In this document: in pieces, positions 8,350-16,567 of the stretch
How the letters are laid out: each line of letters starts with the position of its first letter
How positions within the stretch are numbered: the first letter of the stretch is position 1
Origin: JBBTWO01 sp038062745
Lineage (GTDB): Bacteria; Patescibacteriota; Microgenomatia; UBA8517
NCBI GenBank assembly: GCA_038062745.1
Contig: JBBTWO010000012.1
Span: forward strand, 1 to 64,000
Reading direction: 5' to 3'
Length of the DNA stretch: 64,000 nt
Notes under the pieces: model-generated
Seen by the model: only the letters and a program-made list of their open reading frames with translations
What the model was told of the DNA's origin: nothing
Database searches by the model: none
Program-made: the position numbers and the translations under genes

Positions 8350-9396
8350 TTACTGAGGTAAAAATTCTTTGACATTTTGTGAGGTAATATGAAATTGATT
8401 TCCTTTTCCTTCAACCATTGCACGAGCTACTTTTCTAACAACTCCTTTTAAAGTTCTTTCAAGTGTACGAATACCAGCATCATATCCCAAAGGTCTAGCA
8501 ATATTTACCCAGACATCTTCATCAAAAGTAATTGTTCCCTCTGGGATTCCAGATTCTTTCAAAGTTTTAGGCAACATGTATTTTTGAGCAATGGTAATTT
8601 TTTCTTGATCTGTATAGGAAGGCATGACAATTGGTTCAATACGATCCATAACAGCTGTTGCAATATTGGTAGTGTTGTTTGCAGTTGCGATAAACAAACA
8701 TTCTGAAAGATTCACTGGAAAATCAATGTAGTGATCTGTAAATGCTTTGTTTTGTTCTGGATCCAGGAGTTCTACCAACACACCCATGATAGATGCTCTT
8801 CCTTGATCAGTCACGCGATCAATTTCATCCAAAAGTATTACTGGATTTCTACTACCTGCATTTCTCAAGGCTTTAATTATTTTTCCTGGTTCTGATTCAG
8901 GATGCATTCGAGATTGTCCACGCAAGTCCAGAGGATCTCCCATACCTCCAAAGGGAATACGCTCTATCTTTCTGCCCATTGCTTCTGCAATTGAGTAGGC
9001 AATAGTTGTTTTACCAGTACCAACTAATCCAACGAAACACAAAATTGGAGCCCTGGCAATATCTCCAATTTCTCCTTTGTCTGCTTTTAATTTCATAATT
9101 GAGACATATTCCAAGATGTGATCCTTAATCTCAGCTAAACCAAAGTGGTGCATATCCATTACTTCTTGTGTTCTTTTTAAATCTAAAATATCTGTTGTTT
9201 TTTGGGTCCAAGGAATATTTACTATCCAATCAATGTAACGCTGTAAACTATCAATTTCTGGCAAAAATGACGGAGAGGTAGTAAGTTTTGCAAGTTGAGC
9301 AATACGATTATTTATTCTTGCAGCCAAATCCTGCGGAATTTGCACTCCTTGAAGTTTTTGAGTCAATGCTTGTAGTTCTTGTACACCAGTATCCAT
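8350..9396 (-). CDS. Lon-type AAA+ ATPase without protease domain
   Basis: The 348 residues align with the centre of Lon: the helical linker just before the motor (LQRYIDWIVNIPW, normally YLDWLLxLPW), Walker A GLVGTGKT, Walker B VILLDEIDRV, the LLDPEQNKAFTDHYIDFP stretch, sensor 1 FIATANN, and the alpha-domain GYDAGIRTLERTLKGVVRKVA. The protein ends where the Ser-Lys protease domain would start, and the LonN substrate domain is also missing. No protease ORF follows: the next gene downstream is 107 nt away and is fic. A minus-strand extended -10 (TGATAATAT) ends 6 nt before the ATG. Confidence 0.85.
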   Translation of the reverse strand: MDTGVQELQALTQKLQGVQIPQDLAARINNRIAQLAKLTTSPSFLPEIDSLQRYIDWIVNIPWTQKTTDILDLKRTQEVMDMHHFGLAEIKDHILEYVSIMKLKADKGEIGDIARAPILCFVGLVGTGKTTIAYSIAEAMGRKIERIPFGGMGDPLDLRGQSRMHPESEPGKIIKALRNAGSRNPVILLDEIDRVTDQGRASIMGVLVELLDPEQNKAFTDHYIDFPVNLSECLFIATANNTTNIATAVMDRIEPIVMPSYTDQEKITIAQKYMLPKTLKESGIPEGTITFDEDVWVNIARPLGYDAGIRTLERTLKGVVRKVARAMVEGKGNQFHITSQNVKEFLPQ

Positions 9397-9439
9397 ACAT
9401 TAATATTATCACGTAAAAGGTAACATCACGAAGAGCCGT

Positions 9440-11779
9440 TTATCTATCTGAATCTGCTTTGTTTGGAGAATCTAAATATCTACTTACTGGAAAATGAGGT
9501 CCACCCTCTGATCTATTTCCACCATCTCTTCTTGGTCCACTAAAGTTGCCCCTGCTTGATCCGCCAAATGATCTTCTTGGTCCACGATCATTTCCACCAC
9601 TTCTTCTGTCACCACCAAAACCTCCACGTCTATCTCCTCCTCCGCCAAATGATCTTCTTGGTCCTCTATCTCCTCCACCTCTGTCTTCTTTTGGTTTATC
9701 TTTTGATGGATCCATATTCATAGAAAGGTTAATGCGTCCCATATCATCAACTTCTTTTACTCTGACTTGTACCTTGTCTCCAATTGCAACAACTTCTTCT
9801 GGATTTGAAACAAACTCTTCTCGCATGTCTGAAACATGAACTAATCCTTCTTTACCAGGTAAGATTTCAACAAAAGCTCCAAAAGGAAGTATTCTTTGCA
9901 CCGTGCCTTCATATGTTTCTCCGGATTGCACTTCTTTAGTCATACCTTCAATGTAAGTGAAAGCTGCTTCAACTGCTGATTGATCAACTGCTGTAATAGT
10001 TACTGTTCCATCGTCATTAACGTCCAATTGAACCTTGGTGTCAGCCATAATTTTCTTGATATTCTTCCCCCCTGGCCCAATAAGCTCGCCAATTTTGTCG
10101 ACTGGGATTTGGATAGTTTTTACTTTTGGAGCATAGTTGCTTACTTTGCTTCGGGGCTCAGCAATGGCTGATGCAATTGTTTCCAAAACTGCCATTCTGG
10201 CTGGTTTTGATTGCTCAATTGCTTTTTCAAGCATTTCAAGTGAAAGATCAAGCGTTTTAACGTCTAATTGGAGTGCAGTGATTCCTTTTTTGCTTCCTGC
10301 GATTTTGAAATCCATGTCTCCATTGAAATCTTCAAGTCCCATGATGTCAGTTAAAATGGCGTAATTTTCAGGTGACTCAACAACAACTCCCATGGCAATA
10401 CCACCTACTGGTGCTTTTATTGGTACTCCTGCATCCATTAAAGCAAGGGTTGATCCACATGTGGAAGCCATTGAGGTTGATCCATTTGAGGACAAAACTT
10501 CAGATACCAAGCTAATGGTGTATGGAAAGTCTGCAACTGCTGGCAAAACTGGAATAAGTGCCTTTTCAGCCAATGCTCCATGACCAATTTCGCGTCTGCC
10601 TGGGGCACCTACTCTTCCGGTTTCTCCAGTTGAGAAAGGAGGGAAAACATAAAAATGCATGTAGCGTTTTTCTGATTCACCTTCAGCAGACTCTATAAGC
10701 AATCCCATGTTTGGGCCACCAAGTGTTGCAATGGTCATTACTTGTGTTTGACCTCTTTGAAACATGCCTGATCCATGAGTTCTTGGCAGTAATCCAACTG
10801 AGGCAGTAAGTTGCCTTAATTCATCTAATTTTCTGCCATCTGGTCTTGTGCCTTTTAAGATGTTGGTTCTAATGTGCTTTTTCAAAATATATTCTGCTGC
10901 TTCACCAACGGCTTTCGCATCTTCTTCTGACAGCTCTGCGGCAATTGCTTTTTTGAGTTCTTCAAATTCTGAGAATCCACCTTCCTTGGCTACCAAAATT
11001 TTAACCATGTCGCGAATCTTGTCTCCAGCAATTTTTTCAACTTTATTGATTACTTCCTGTTTCTTCTCTTGCTTTGCAATTACTTCTTTTGTTGCTCCAA
11101 CTTCTTTGGCAAAGTCATTAATGAATTCAAGTACTTTTTCGCCTTCTTGCTTTGCATATTTAATACCGTCCAAAATTTGTTCTTCTGACACTTCTTTGCT
11201 TAAGTCTTCAATCATGACAATTGCTTTGTCTGTTGAGGAAACTACAAGTTCCATTTCTGAGGTTTCTAAATCTTTGTCGGTTGGATTAGTGAAATACACT
11301 CCATCTTTAAGTCCTACCTTAACAATTGCTACAGGTCCCATCCATGGAATGGAAGATGCTGTAAGGGCTGCAGAAACTGCGATGGAAGCAACCATGTCTG
11401 GTGTATTTTCCAAATCCACTGACATAACGGTTACAATTACTTGGACTTCTTTTTTGTATTCTTTTGGGAAAAGGGGGCGAATGGAGCGATCAATGAGTCT
11501 GCCAGTTAATATTTCTTCGTCGCTTGGTCTACCGTCTCTTTTGACCCACCTACTACCTTTGATCTTTCCTCCAGCATAAAGTCTCTCTTGGTATTCAACA
11601 GAAAGGGGAAAATATCCTGGATCAACAAGCATTTGTTTGGCAACAACAGTTGCTAAAACCACAGTTTCACCATATTGAGCCATAACAGCACAAGTTGCTT
11701 GTTCTGCTAATAATCCGGTTTTAAGTGAGAAGGTTCTTCCTCCTAATTCAAATTGTTTTTCTACTACTTTTTTATTCAT
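9440..11779 (-). CDS. pnp: Polynucleotide phosphorylase with Arg/Gly-rich tail
   Basis: Phosphorolytic 3'-5' exoribonuclease of mRNA decay. The 779 residues include two RNase PH domains, the alpha-helical linker, a KH domain (IGPGGKNIKKIMADTKVQLDV) and an S1 domain (GTVQRILPFGAFVEILPGKEGLVHVSDM). A low-complexity tail of about 85 residues follows, dominated by Arg, Gly, Asp and Ser, with the heptad GPRRSFG twice. It starts next to the rpsO stop codon, the classical rpsO-pnp order, and is probably cotranscribed from the rpsO promoter. Confidence 0.96.
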   Translation of the reverse strand: MNKKVVEKQFELGGRTFSLKTGLLAEQATCAVMAQYGETVVLATVVAKQMLVDPGYFPLSVEYQERLYAGGKIKGSRWVKRDGRPSDEEILTGRLIDRSIRPLFPKEYKKEVQVIVTVMSVDLENTPDMVASIAVSAALTASSIPWMGPVAIVKVGLKDGVYFTNPTDKDLETSEMELVVSSTDKAIVMIEDLSKEVSEEQILDGIKYAKQEGEKVLEFINDFAKEVGATKEVIAKQEKKQEVINKVEKIAGDKIRDMVKILVAKEGGFSEFEELKKAIAAELSEEDAKAVGEAAEYILKKHIRTNILKGTRPDGRKLDELRQLTASVGLLPRTHGSGMFQRGQTQVMTIATLGGPNMGLLIESAEGESEKRYMHFYVFPPFSTGETGRVGAPGRREIGHGALAEKALIPVLPAVADFPYTISLVSEVLSSNGSTSMASTCGSTLALMDAGVPIKAPVGGIAMGVVVESPENYAILTDIMGLEDFNGDMDFKIAGSKKGITALQLDVKTLDLSLEMLEKAIEQSKPARMAVLETIASAIAEPRSKVSNYAPKVKTIQIPVDKIGELIGPGGKNIKKIMADTKVQLDVNDDGTVTITAVDQSAVEAAFTYIEGMTKEVQSGETYEGTVQRILPFGAFVEILPGKEGLVHVSDMREEFVSNPEEVVAIGDKVQVRVKEVDDMGRINLSMNMDPSKDKPKEDRGGGDRGPRRSFGGGGDRRGGFGGDRRSGGNDRGPRRSFGGSSRGNFSGPRRDGGNRSEGGPHFPVSRYLDSPNKADSDR
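9561..9664 (-). repeat. Tandem-type coding repeats in the pnp tail
   Basis: A 23-nt sequence is identical at 9561-9583 and 9642-9664 and encodes GPRRSFGG. Between and around them are diverged units encoding GGDRRGG and GGDRRSGGNDRG. The repeats account for the RGG-like tail of PNPase and are likely to vary in copy number between strains. Confidence 0.7.
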
Positions 11780-12049
11780 TTATTTCTTCAAGTCTAATTT
11801 CTTGATGAGGATTTTATATCTTTCTTCGTCTTTCTTTTGAAGATAGGACAATAATCTTCTTCTCTTGGCTACCATTGAAAGAAGTCCAGTTCTTGAATGA
11901 ACATCTTTGCCATGACCTTTCAAATGCTCAACTAATTTGTTGATTTGGTTGGTTAAAAGGGCTACTTGTACTTCAGGAGATCCTGTGTCGCCTTTTTCTC
12001 GGGCGAAGCCTTCTATTATTTTTTGTTTTTCGTCAGTTGGTAGTGCCAT
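11780..12049 (-). CDS. rpsO: 30S ribosomal protein S15
   Basis: Primary 16S rRNA-binding protein of the small-subunit platform. The 89 residues are full length with family blocks GDTGSPEVQVALLTNQINKL, HLKGHGKDVHSRTGLLSMVA and KRRRLLSYLQKKDEERY. It is immediately followed by pnp. A promoter about 60 nt upstream gives it a real leader, in contrast to many first genes here, so leader-based autoregulation is plausible. Confidence 0.97.
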   Translation of the reverse strand: MALPTDEKQKIIEGFAREKGDTGSPEVQVALLTNQINKLVEHLKGHGKDVHSRTGLLSMVAKRRRLLSYLQKKDEERYKILIKKLDLKK

Positions 12050-12138
12050 AGTGTCATGTAAAGCTAAAGTAGAGCCCCATTTGGCTAAACCTTGCCTTCA
12101 TCAGTACGTATATTAACACAGTACCTCAAAAAGTGCAA
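12050..12138 (-). promoter_or_regulatory. rpsO promoter and about 54-nt structured leader
   Basis: Minus-strand TTGCAC (12138-12133), a 17-nt spacer and TAATAT (12115-12110) predict transcription from about 12103. The leader to the ATG at 12049 can form a short AGCC/GGCT stem (about 12071-12084). S15 represses its own mRNA in several bacteria through unrelated leader structures; whether this one binds S15 is inference. Confidence 0.55.
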
Positions 12139-12142
12139 AACT

Positions 12143-12358
12143 TCACTTACTTAACTTTATCGCCTCATTTTCGATCTCGACCATTGCTTTCTTTAGTGTT
12201 TTTCCTCCTAACATAAATAGAGGCTTCTTTGTCTTTACAAGATGTTTCAACATCGCATTTACCAAAGAACTTACAGAAATACCCAATTCTCGACAGATTA
12301 TTTGGATTTCCTTTTTAGTAGCAACATCTATTCGAACATTAACGACAGTCTTCGCCAT
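12143..12358 (-). CDS. RelB/DinJ-type antitoxin-like ribbon-helix-helix protein
   Basis: The 71-residue product starts AKTVVNVRIDVATKKEIQ, the beta-strand and helix of DinJ/RelB antitoxins, followed by LGISVSSLVNAMLKHLVK. Such proteins bind DNA as dimers and neutralise a YafQ/RelE toxin. No toxin gene is adjacent on either side: the upstream small gene at 12399-12638 has no RelE features. It may be an orphan antitoxin or a plain regulator. Confidence 0.6.
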   Translation of the reverse strand: MAKTVVNVRIDVATKKEIQIICRELGISVSSLVNAMLKHLVKTKKPLFMLGGKTLKKAMVEIENEAIKLSK

Positions 12359-12398
12359 ATGTATATCAATTGTAATACAAAGATTAGTGAAAAGAAAG

Positions 12399-12638
12399 TT
12401 ATTTAGCTACAACGACAATCCCATCAGCCAGTTGAATTGCATCTCCGGGTGTAAATGTCCTCTCAAAAGGTTCTTTTCCAACTCTTGCTTCTATAAGATG
12501 AAAGCCTTTACCCTCACTCTTACCGGTAATTACTACAGTACTACTATTAGCAGATTTGCCTACACCAGCACTCCAATATTCACAATCTTTCTCAATTGTT
12601 GTTATTAAACCTCTTCCGTCTCGTATTTCTGCTACCAT
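12399..12638 (-). CDS. Hypothetical protein, 79 aa
   Basis: Not recognised. The product is short, predicted mostly beta, with one Cys and a C-terminal segment FTPGDAIQLADGIVVVAK. It follows the DHH-like gene by 7 nt on the same strand and is likely the last gene of the nusA-infB operon. No signal peptide or membrane helix is visible. Confidence 0.5.
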   Translation of the reverse strand: MVAEIRDGRGLITTIEKDCEYWSAGVGKSANSSTVVITGKSEGKGFHLIEARVGKEPFERTFTPGDAIQLADGIVVVAK

Positions 12639-12645
12639 ATTTTTA

Positions 12646-13515
12646 TTAACTTACTGAAGTCCCTTTGTAAATCTGTGGTGCTTCAAACCAAGACTGTGGA
12701 GCATTTTCAATTTCAACATCTTCAACAGCTCCAATTTCTTCATTTGATTTTACATTTAGAGATTCTCCTGGAATTGACCCAGCTGGAAAACTGGTTCGAT
12801 CTATTCTGCCCGTTCCAGCTCTTCTTCCTCCTGCCTTCATAAGATCTGCAGCAAGTAAGAAAGTGTCAGCATTTACCAGTGGGTGGGCAAAGTTTTGGGT
12901 TCCGTCTTCAAGACCAGTCAAAAGATTAGTTGCGATATCACCATCCATTTGAGCCCCAATTTCTCGAATAAGGCCTGCAACTACTTGAGAAATTGCTGGA
13001 CCATGAGCTGAAAAATCTAAAATATCACTGGCTCCAACTGATTGGGTTCCAATATGGAGTACTTTTGTTGGTTTTAAGTCTTTAGAAGAAAGAGCTGGAA
13101 AATCTTCTTTCTTGACTCCACCAATTAAGATTACTGTATCAGCAGATGTGCCTGAATACGACATGTTTACTTGGTTTTCCTTAGGAGCTAATTGGCCAAT
13201 TTTTGGCACAATTGTAAGTCTGAATTCTCCAGATTCAATATCGTAGGAAACTTTTTCAATTTGGTCTGCTTTGTAGTCCTTAAATTTAATAGTTAGGTTT
13301 TTGTCACCAAAGTCAGATCTAATCTCATTTACCCCCACAAGACGATTAAATTCCACAACCATTGGGGTTGAAGAACTAACGGTGGTTTCTTTAGCTGGTC
13401 TGACGGCTAAATACAGGGAAAGTCCGGCAGCAACTTGGTCAAAGCTAGGATTTTGAGGCAACAAAATAAGGATTGATTTGGCCTCAGAAATAATATTTCC
13501 AAATGAGTTTTCCAT
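12646..13515 (-). CDS. DHH/NrnA-like phosphoesterase with degenerate metal site
   Basis: The 289-residue protein has the outline of NrnA/DHH-DHHA1 proteins: an N-terminal ILILLPQNPSFDQVAAGLSL corresponding to the usual HxNPDxDAIGS, and a C-terminal LLTGLEDGTQNFAHPLVN plus DTFLLAADLMKAGGRR matching the DHHA1 end. The first His and acidic ligands and the DHH triad (here around VLHIGTQS) are lost, so catalysis is doubtful. Position after infB matches the infB-rbfA-nrnA order of many bacteria, but rbfA is absent. It starts 14 nt after infB. Confidence 0.65.
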   Translation of the reverse strand: MENSFGNIISEAKSILILLPQNPSFDQVAAGLSLYLAVRPAKETTVSSSTPMVVEFNRLVGVNEIRSDFGDKNLTIKFKDYKADQIEKVSYDIESGEFRLTIVPKIGQLAPKENQVNMSYSGTSADTVILIGGVKKEDFPALSSKDLKPTKVLHIGTQSVGASDILDFSAHGPAISQVVAGLIREIGAQMDGDIATNLLTGLEDGTQNFAHPLVNADTFLLAADLMKAGGRRAGTGRIDRTSFPAGSIPGESLNVKSNEEIGAVEDVEIENAPQSWFEAPQIYKGTSVS

Positions 13516-13529
13516 GGTGAGTTTAGGCT

Positions 13530-14921
13530 CTATGCCCGCGATATTAGCACGTCTCCTATAGTAAAATCAAGCTGCGGCTCTAAAATTGCACCAAATTCTC
13601 CTTCGGTTACCGTAGTTAATTCATCCTTACCGCGTCTAACAGAAGTGACCCTTACTTCAGCAACATCTTTCTCGTCTCTTACCAGTATGAGTTTATTGCC
13701 TTTGGACACTTGGCCCAATTCCAATCTGCAACCGGCGACAATTTTGTTGTTAAAAGGAAATGTGGCAATAACTACCATTTTGGCAACAATTACTTTGGTT
13801 CCAGCTTTAATGAGTTCATTAATTCGATCTGTGAGATCGTAGATAATTTTGAATGATTTGACTTCTACTTTTTCTGTTTCTGCTAACTTTGCGATTTGGT
13901 TATTTACCTTAACCTCAAAGGCAAAGATTTTCGCTCCTGAGGTTCTTGCCAAGAAAATGTCATTCTCATTAATATCCCCCACACTTGCGGAAACAACAAA
14001 TACTCCCTCAGGAATTGAAGCCAACAAAGCTTCAAGTGCGCCAGCATTTTGGGTTTTTAGGACAAGTGGCAATTGACCTTCAAGCATCTTTCCTTTGGTG
14101 ACTACTCTTTGTTCGACAAAGGCATTTACTTTCTTATCTTTCCCAGCATCTTCGATTACTACCCCAATTTGAGGGACTGCATCAAAACCTAAAATTAAAG
14201 CCGGCTCTCCAGGGTTAATTTTTTTGACAGATTTATTTTGGTGATCAAACAAGCCTCTGACTTTTGCTTCCTGACCAGCTGCATTTATAAGTTTGCCTAC
14301 TTCTAATTTGCCATTTCTAACAACTACCGTGGCAAGTGCGCCTCTTTGATCTTTACCGGTTTCAATAACTACAGCTTCGAGAGGTGCATCGGCATCAGCC
14401 AAAATATCGTTAATATCAGACACTAAAACAATCAATTCCAATAACTTATCAACACCAACATTTTGTCTGGCAGACACCTCAACGTAAGGTGTATTTCCAC
14501 CTCTGCCTTCAAAATAAATACCTTCAGTTTCCAAAGTGGCAAGTGCATTTTGAACGTTGGCGCTTGGTAAGTCAGTTTTTGTTAAAGCAACAATAAAGGG
14601 AATATTTGCCTCCTGAATGAAGCCAATTGCTTCTTTAGTTTGTGGTTTTACGCCATCGTCCGCTGCCACAACTAATACTGCAATGTCGGCAACTTTTGCT
14701 CCCCGAGACCGCATACCCGAAAAGGCTGCATGACCTGGAGTATCAATAAAGGTTATTTTTTGACCACCTTCGGTTTGAACAATAGAGGCTCCAATACTTT
14801 GCGTGATACCTCCGGCTTCACGATCAACTATTTTTGTCTTTCGTAAATTATCAAGTAAAGTTGTTTTACCGTGGTCAACGTGACCCAGTACTGTAACTAT
14901 TGGTTGTCTTTTTTCAATCAT
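13530..14921 (-). CDS. infB: Translation initiation factor IF-2, minimal form
   Basis: GTPase that brings initiator tRNA to the 30S subunit and promotes subunit joining. The 463 residues begin directly at the G domain: G1 GHVDHGKTT at residue 13, G3 DTPGHAAF, G4 TKTD, G5 VSA. Domains II, III/C1 (GALEALLASIPEGV) and the fMet-tRNA-binding C2 domain (IVAGCRLELGQVSKGN) follow. The N-terminal region present in E. coli (890 residues) and B. subtilis (716) is missing. It lies 95 nt downstream of nusA, same strand. Confidence 0.95.
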   Translation of the reverse strand: MIEKRQPIVTVLGHVDHGKTTLLDNLRKTKIVDREAGGITQSIGASIVQTEGGQKITFIDTPGHAAFSGMRSRGAKVADIAVLVVAADDGVKPQTKEAIGFIQEANIPFIVALTKTDLPSANVQNALATLETEGIYFEGRGGNTPYVEVSARQNVGVDKLLELIVLVSDINDILADADAPLEAVVIETGKDQRGALATVVVRNGKLEVGKLINAAGQEAKVRGLFDHQNKSVKKINPGEPALILGFDAVPQIGVVIEDAGKDKKVNAFVEQRVVTKGKMLEGQLPLVLKTQNAGALEALLASIPEGVFVVSASVGDINENDIFLARTSGAKIFAFEVKVNNQIAKLAETEKVEVKSFKIIYDLTDRINELIKAGTKVIVAKMVVIATFPFNNKIVAGCRLELGQVSKGNKLILVRDEKDVAEVRVTSVRRGKDELTTVTEGEFGAILEPQLDFTIGDVLISRA

Positions 14922-15016
14922 ATGTGTGTTGATTTTGTAAGAGGAATTAACAGAAAGAGGTCTGAAGATAATGAAGTAAAGGCAAAATTAAAAAAATTTA
15001 CAAATTTGTCATTTTA

Positions 15017-16099
15017 TTATTCACTATCTGCTACTGGCTCTGCTGGTTCCTCGACTGAAACCTCATTAACATTTTCTTCTATTGGTGCTACAACCTCTAC
15101 AGGTTTGTTGGCTTTAGGATCTCCAATTACATCAATTTTATAACCAGTCAACTTTCCTGCCAAGCGAACATTTTGACCATCTTTGCCAATTGCAATGGAT
15201 AATTGATCCTCAGGGACGGTTACTTTTGCTTCCTGGTTTTTTTTGTCTAACTTAATTGCCAAAACATCAACTGGAGCCAAAGCTGCTTTAACTAAGTCTT
15301 CTTGGTTGTCAGTCCAAGAAATAATATCTACTCGCTCGCCTCCCAATTCATTAGTAACAGCTTGTACTCTTACCCCTTTTTGACCAACACAACTTCCGAC
15401 TGGATCAACTCCTGGTTGGTTAGAAAACACAGCCATCTTGGTTCGGACACCCGCATCACGGGATATAGCCTTTACTTCAACAGCGTTAGAAGCGATTTCT
15501 GGAACCTCACGACCAAATAGTTTAGCTACAAAATTTGGGTCTGCTCGAGAAAGAATAATTTGACTACCATGTTCTTCATCGGTAATTTCCTTAAGCAGGA
15601 ATGAAAGTCGTTGATTTAGGTTAAGTCGCTCGTTTGGAACTCGTTCGTCAGAAGGTAAAATGGCTTCAACTGACCGACCAATATCCACTCTAACGTTCGA
15701 GCCATCAAATCGCAAAACCATACCAGAAACCAAAGTTCCAATACGGTCTGTATATTCAACTATAACAGCACCTTTTTCAGCTTCTCTTATTTTTTGATGA
15801 ATAACTTGTTTAGCTGTTTGGGCTGCAATTCGGCCAAACCCTGGAGGAGTAACATCTTTCCTCTGCGTTGGTTTGTCAGCAGCAAATTCAAATACTTTTG
15901 TTTCTCCAGTTATTGGATCAATAACTGCATCATATTCAAATTCTTCGGAAATCTCTTGACCGTAATCTTCTCGGTCTCTTTTGTAGGCTGCAACAATAGC
16001 TTGTTTAATTGTGCCAATAATAACTTCAGGATCCAGCCCTCGCTCGGTTGCGATTGCTTTCAAAGCTTGTGCAAATTCGGTTCTTGGTGTCTGTTGCAT
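15017..16099 (-). CDS. nusA: Transcription termination/antitermination factor NusA
   Basis: RNA polymerase accessory factor that affects pausing and termination. From the ATG at 16099 the 360-residue product has the N-terminal polymerase-binding domain (ATERGLDPEVIIGTIKQAIV), an S1 domain (GTLVSGMVLRFDGSNVRVDIG region), and two KH domains (GSCVGQKGVRVQAV and SIAIGKDGQNVRLAG), then an acidic Pro/Val/Glu tail. A longer frame to 16252 is rejected because AAGGAG (16109-16104) sits just before 16099 and a terminator hairpin and promoter occupy the upstream part. Confidence 0.94.
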   Translation of the reverse strand: MQQTPRTEFAQALKAIATERGLDPEVIIGTIKQAIVAAYKRDREDYGQEISEEFEYDAVIDPITGETKVFEFAADKPTQRKDVTPPGFGRIAAQTAKQVIHQKIREAEKGAVIVEYTDRIGTLVSGMVLRFDGSNVRVDIGRSVEAILPSDERVPNERLNLNQRLSFLLKEITDEEHGSQIILSRADPNFVAKLFGREVPEIASNAVEVKAISRDAGVRTKMAVFSNQPGVDPVGSCVGQKGVRVQAVTNELGGERVDIISWTDNQEDLVKAALAPVDVLAIKLDKKNQEAKVTVPEDQLSIAIGKDGQNVRLAGKLTGYKIDVIGDPKANKPVEVVAPIEENVNEVSVEEPAEPVADSE

Positions 16100-16114
16100 A
16101 TTTCTCCTTCGTCG

Positions 16115-16141
16115 AAATAAAAAGGCGAGAATCCTCTCGCC
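16115..16141 (-). terminator. Intrinsic terminator/attenuator in the nusA leader
   Basis: Minus-strand hairpin GGCGAGA-GGAT-TCTCGCC (16141-16124), perfect 7-bp stem, followed at once by TTTTTATTT (16123-16115). It lies between the nusA promoter and its Shine-Dalgarno sequence, so it can attenuate nusA itself as well as stop readthrough from upstream. Confidence 0.75.
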
Positions 16142-16163
16142 CAACTCTCTTTCTTCTTGCTGT

Positions 16164-16192
16164 ATTCTACCCCGTGGGTGTTTTGAAGTCAA
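16164..16192 (-). promoter_or_regulatory. nusA promoter
   Basis: Minus-strand TTGACT (16192-16187), 17-nt spacer, TAGAAT (16169-16164). Predicted start near 16157, giving a leader of about 57 nt that contains the terminator hairpin 16141-16115 and then AAGGAG before the nusA ATG. Confidence 0.75.
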
Positions 16193-16212
16193 ACCAGTTA
16201 GTGAAACTTGGT

Positions 16213-16566
16213 TTATTCGTTGCCATTTGCAAGTCTTGCCCCTTTGGTACATCTGGTAAATTCATCTCTGAAGGCAGTTAATTCTTCATCACTCATGTTT
16301 TGTATATCTGTATCGGTTAAGCTGCCAAATCTGGTCAACCACTTTTTAAAGTCATCATATGCTCTAGCCGATATAGCCCACAAAAATTCCACAGATTCGC
16401 CATCACCAGCTGGAGAAACTACTAAATCAACAATAATGTTGTCACTTACAATAATCCCTTTTATAATCATGGGCAGAGAGTCTTCTGTTAAGACAACAGC
16501 CGTACCGTTGTGGTTTAAATATCCACCTTCAGGAAAAATAGCTACTATCTTTCTGTCTCTATTCAT
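16213..16566 (-). CDS. Hypothetical protein, 117 aa
   Basis: Not recognised. A soluble protein with a beta-rich first half (IVAIFPEGGYLNHNGTAVVL) and a helical second half with DDFKKWLTRFGSL and SDEELTAFRDEFTR. It follows the 108-residue gene by 1 nt, so the two are translationally coupled and probably belong to the dnaJ transcription unit. Confidence 0.55.
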   Translation of the reverse strand: MNRDRKIVAIFPEGGYLNHNGTAVVLTEDSLPMIIKGIIVSDNIIVDLVVSPAGDGESVEFLWAISARAYDDFKKWLTRFGSLTDTDIQNMSDEELTAFRDEFTRCTKGARLANGNE

Positions 16567-16567
16567 A

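Noticed and set aside
12143..12638. Toxin-antitoxin pair made of the RHH gene and the 79-residue gene
   Set aside because: The 79-residue protein lacks RelE/YafQ features, is coupled to the nusA operon rather than to the RHH gene, and is in the wrong order with a 40-nt gap.
15017..16252. NusA with a 51-residue N-terminal extension
   Set aside because: The extension would be translated through the promoter spacer and terminator hairpin, while the ATG at 16099 has a good Shine-Dalgarno.
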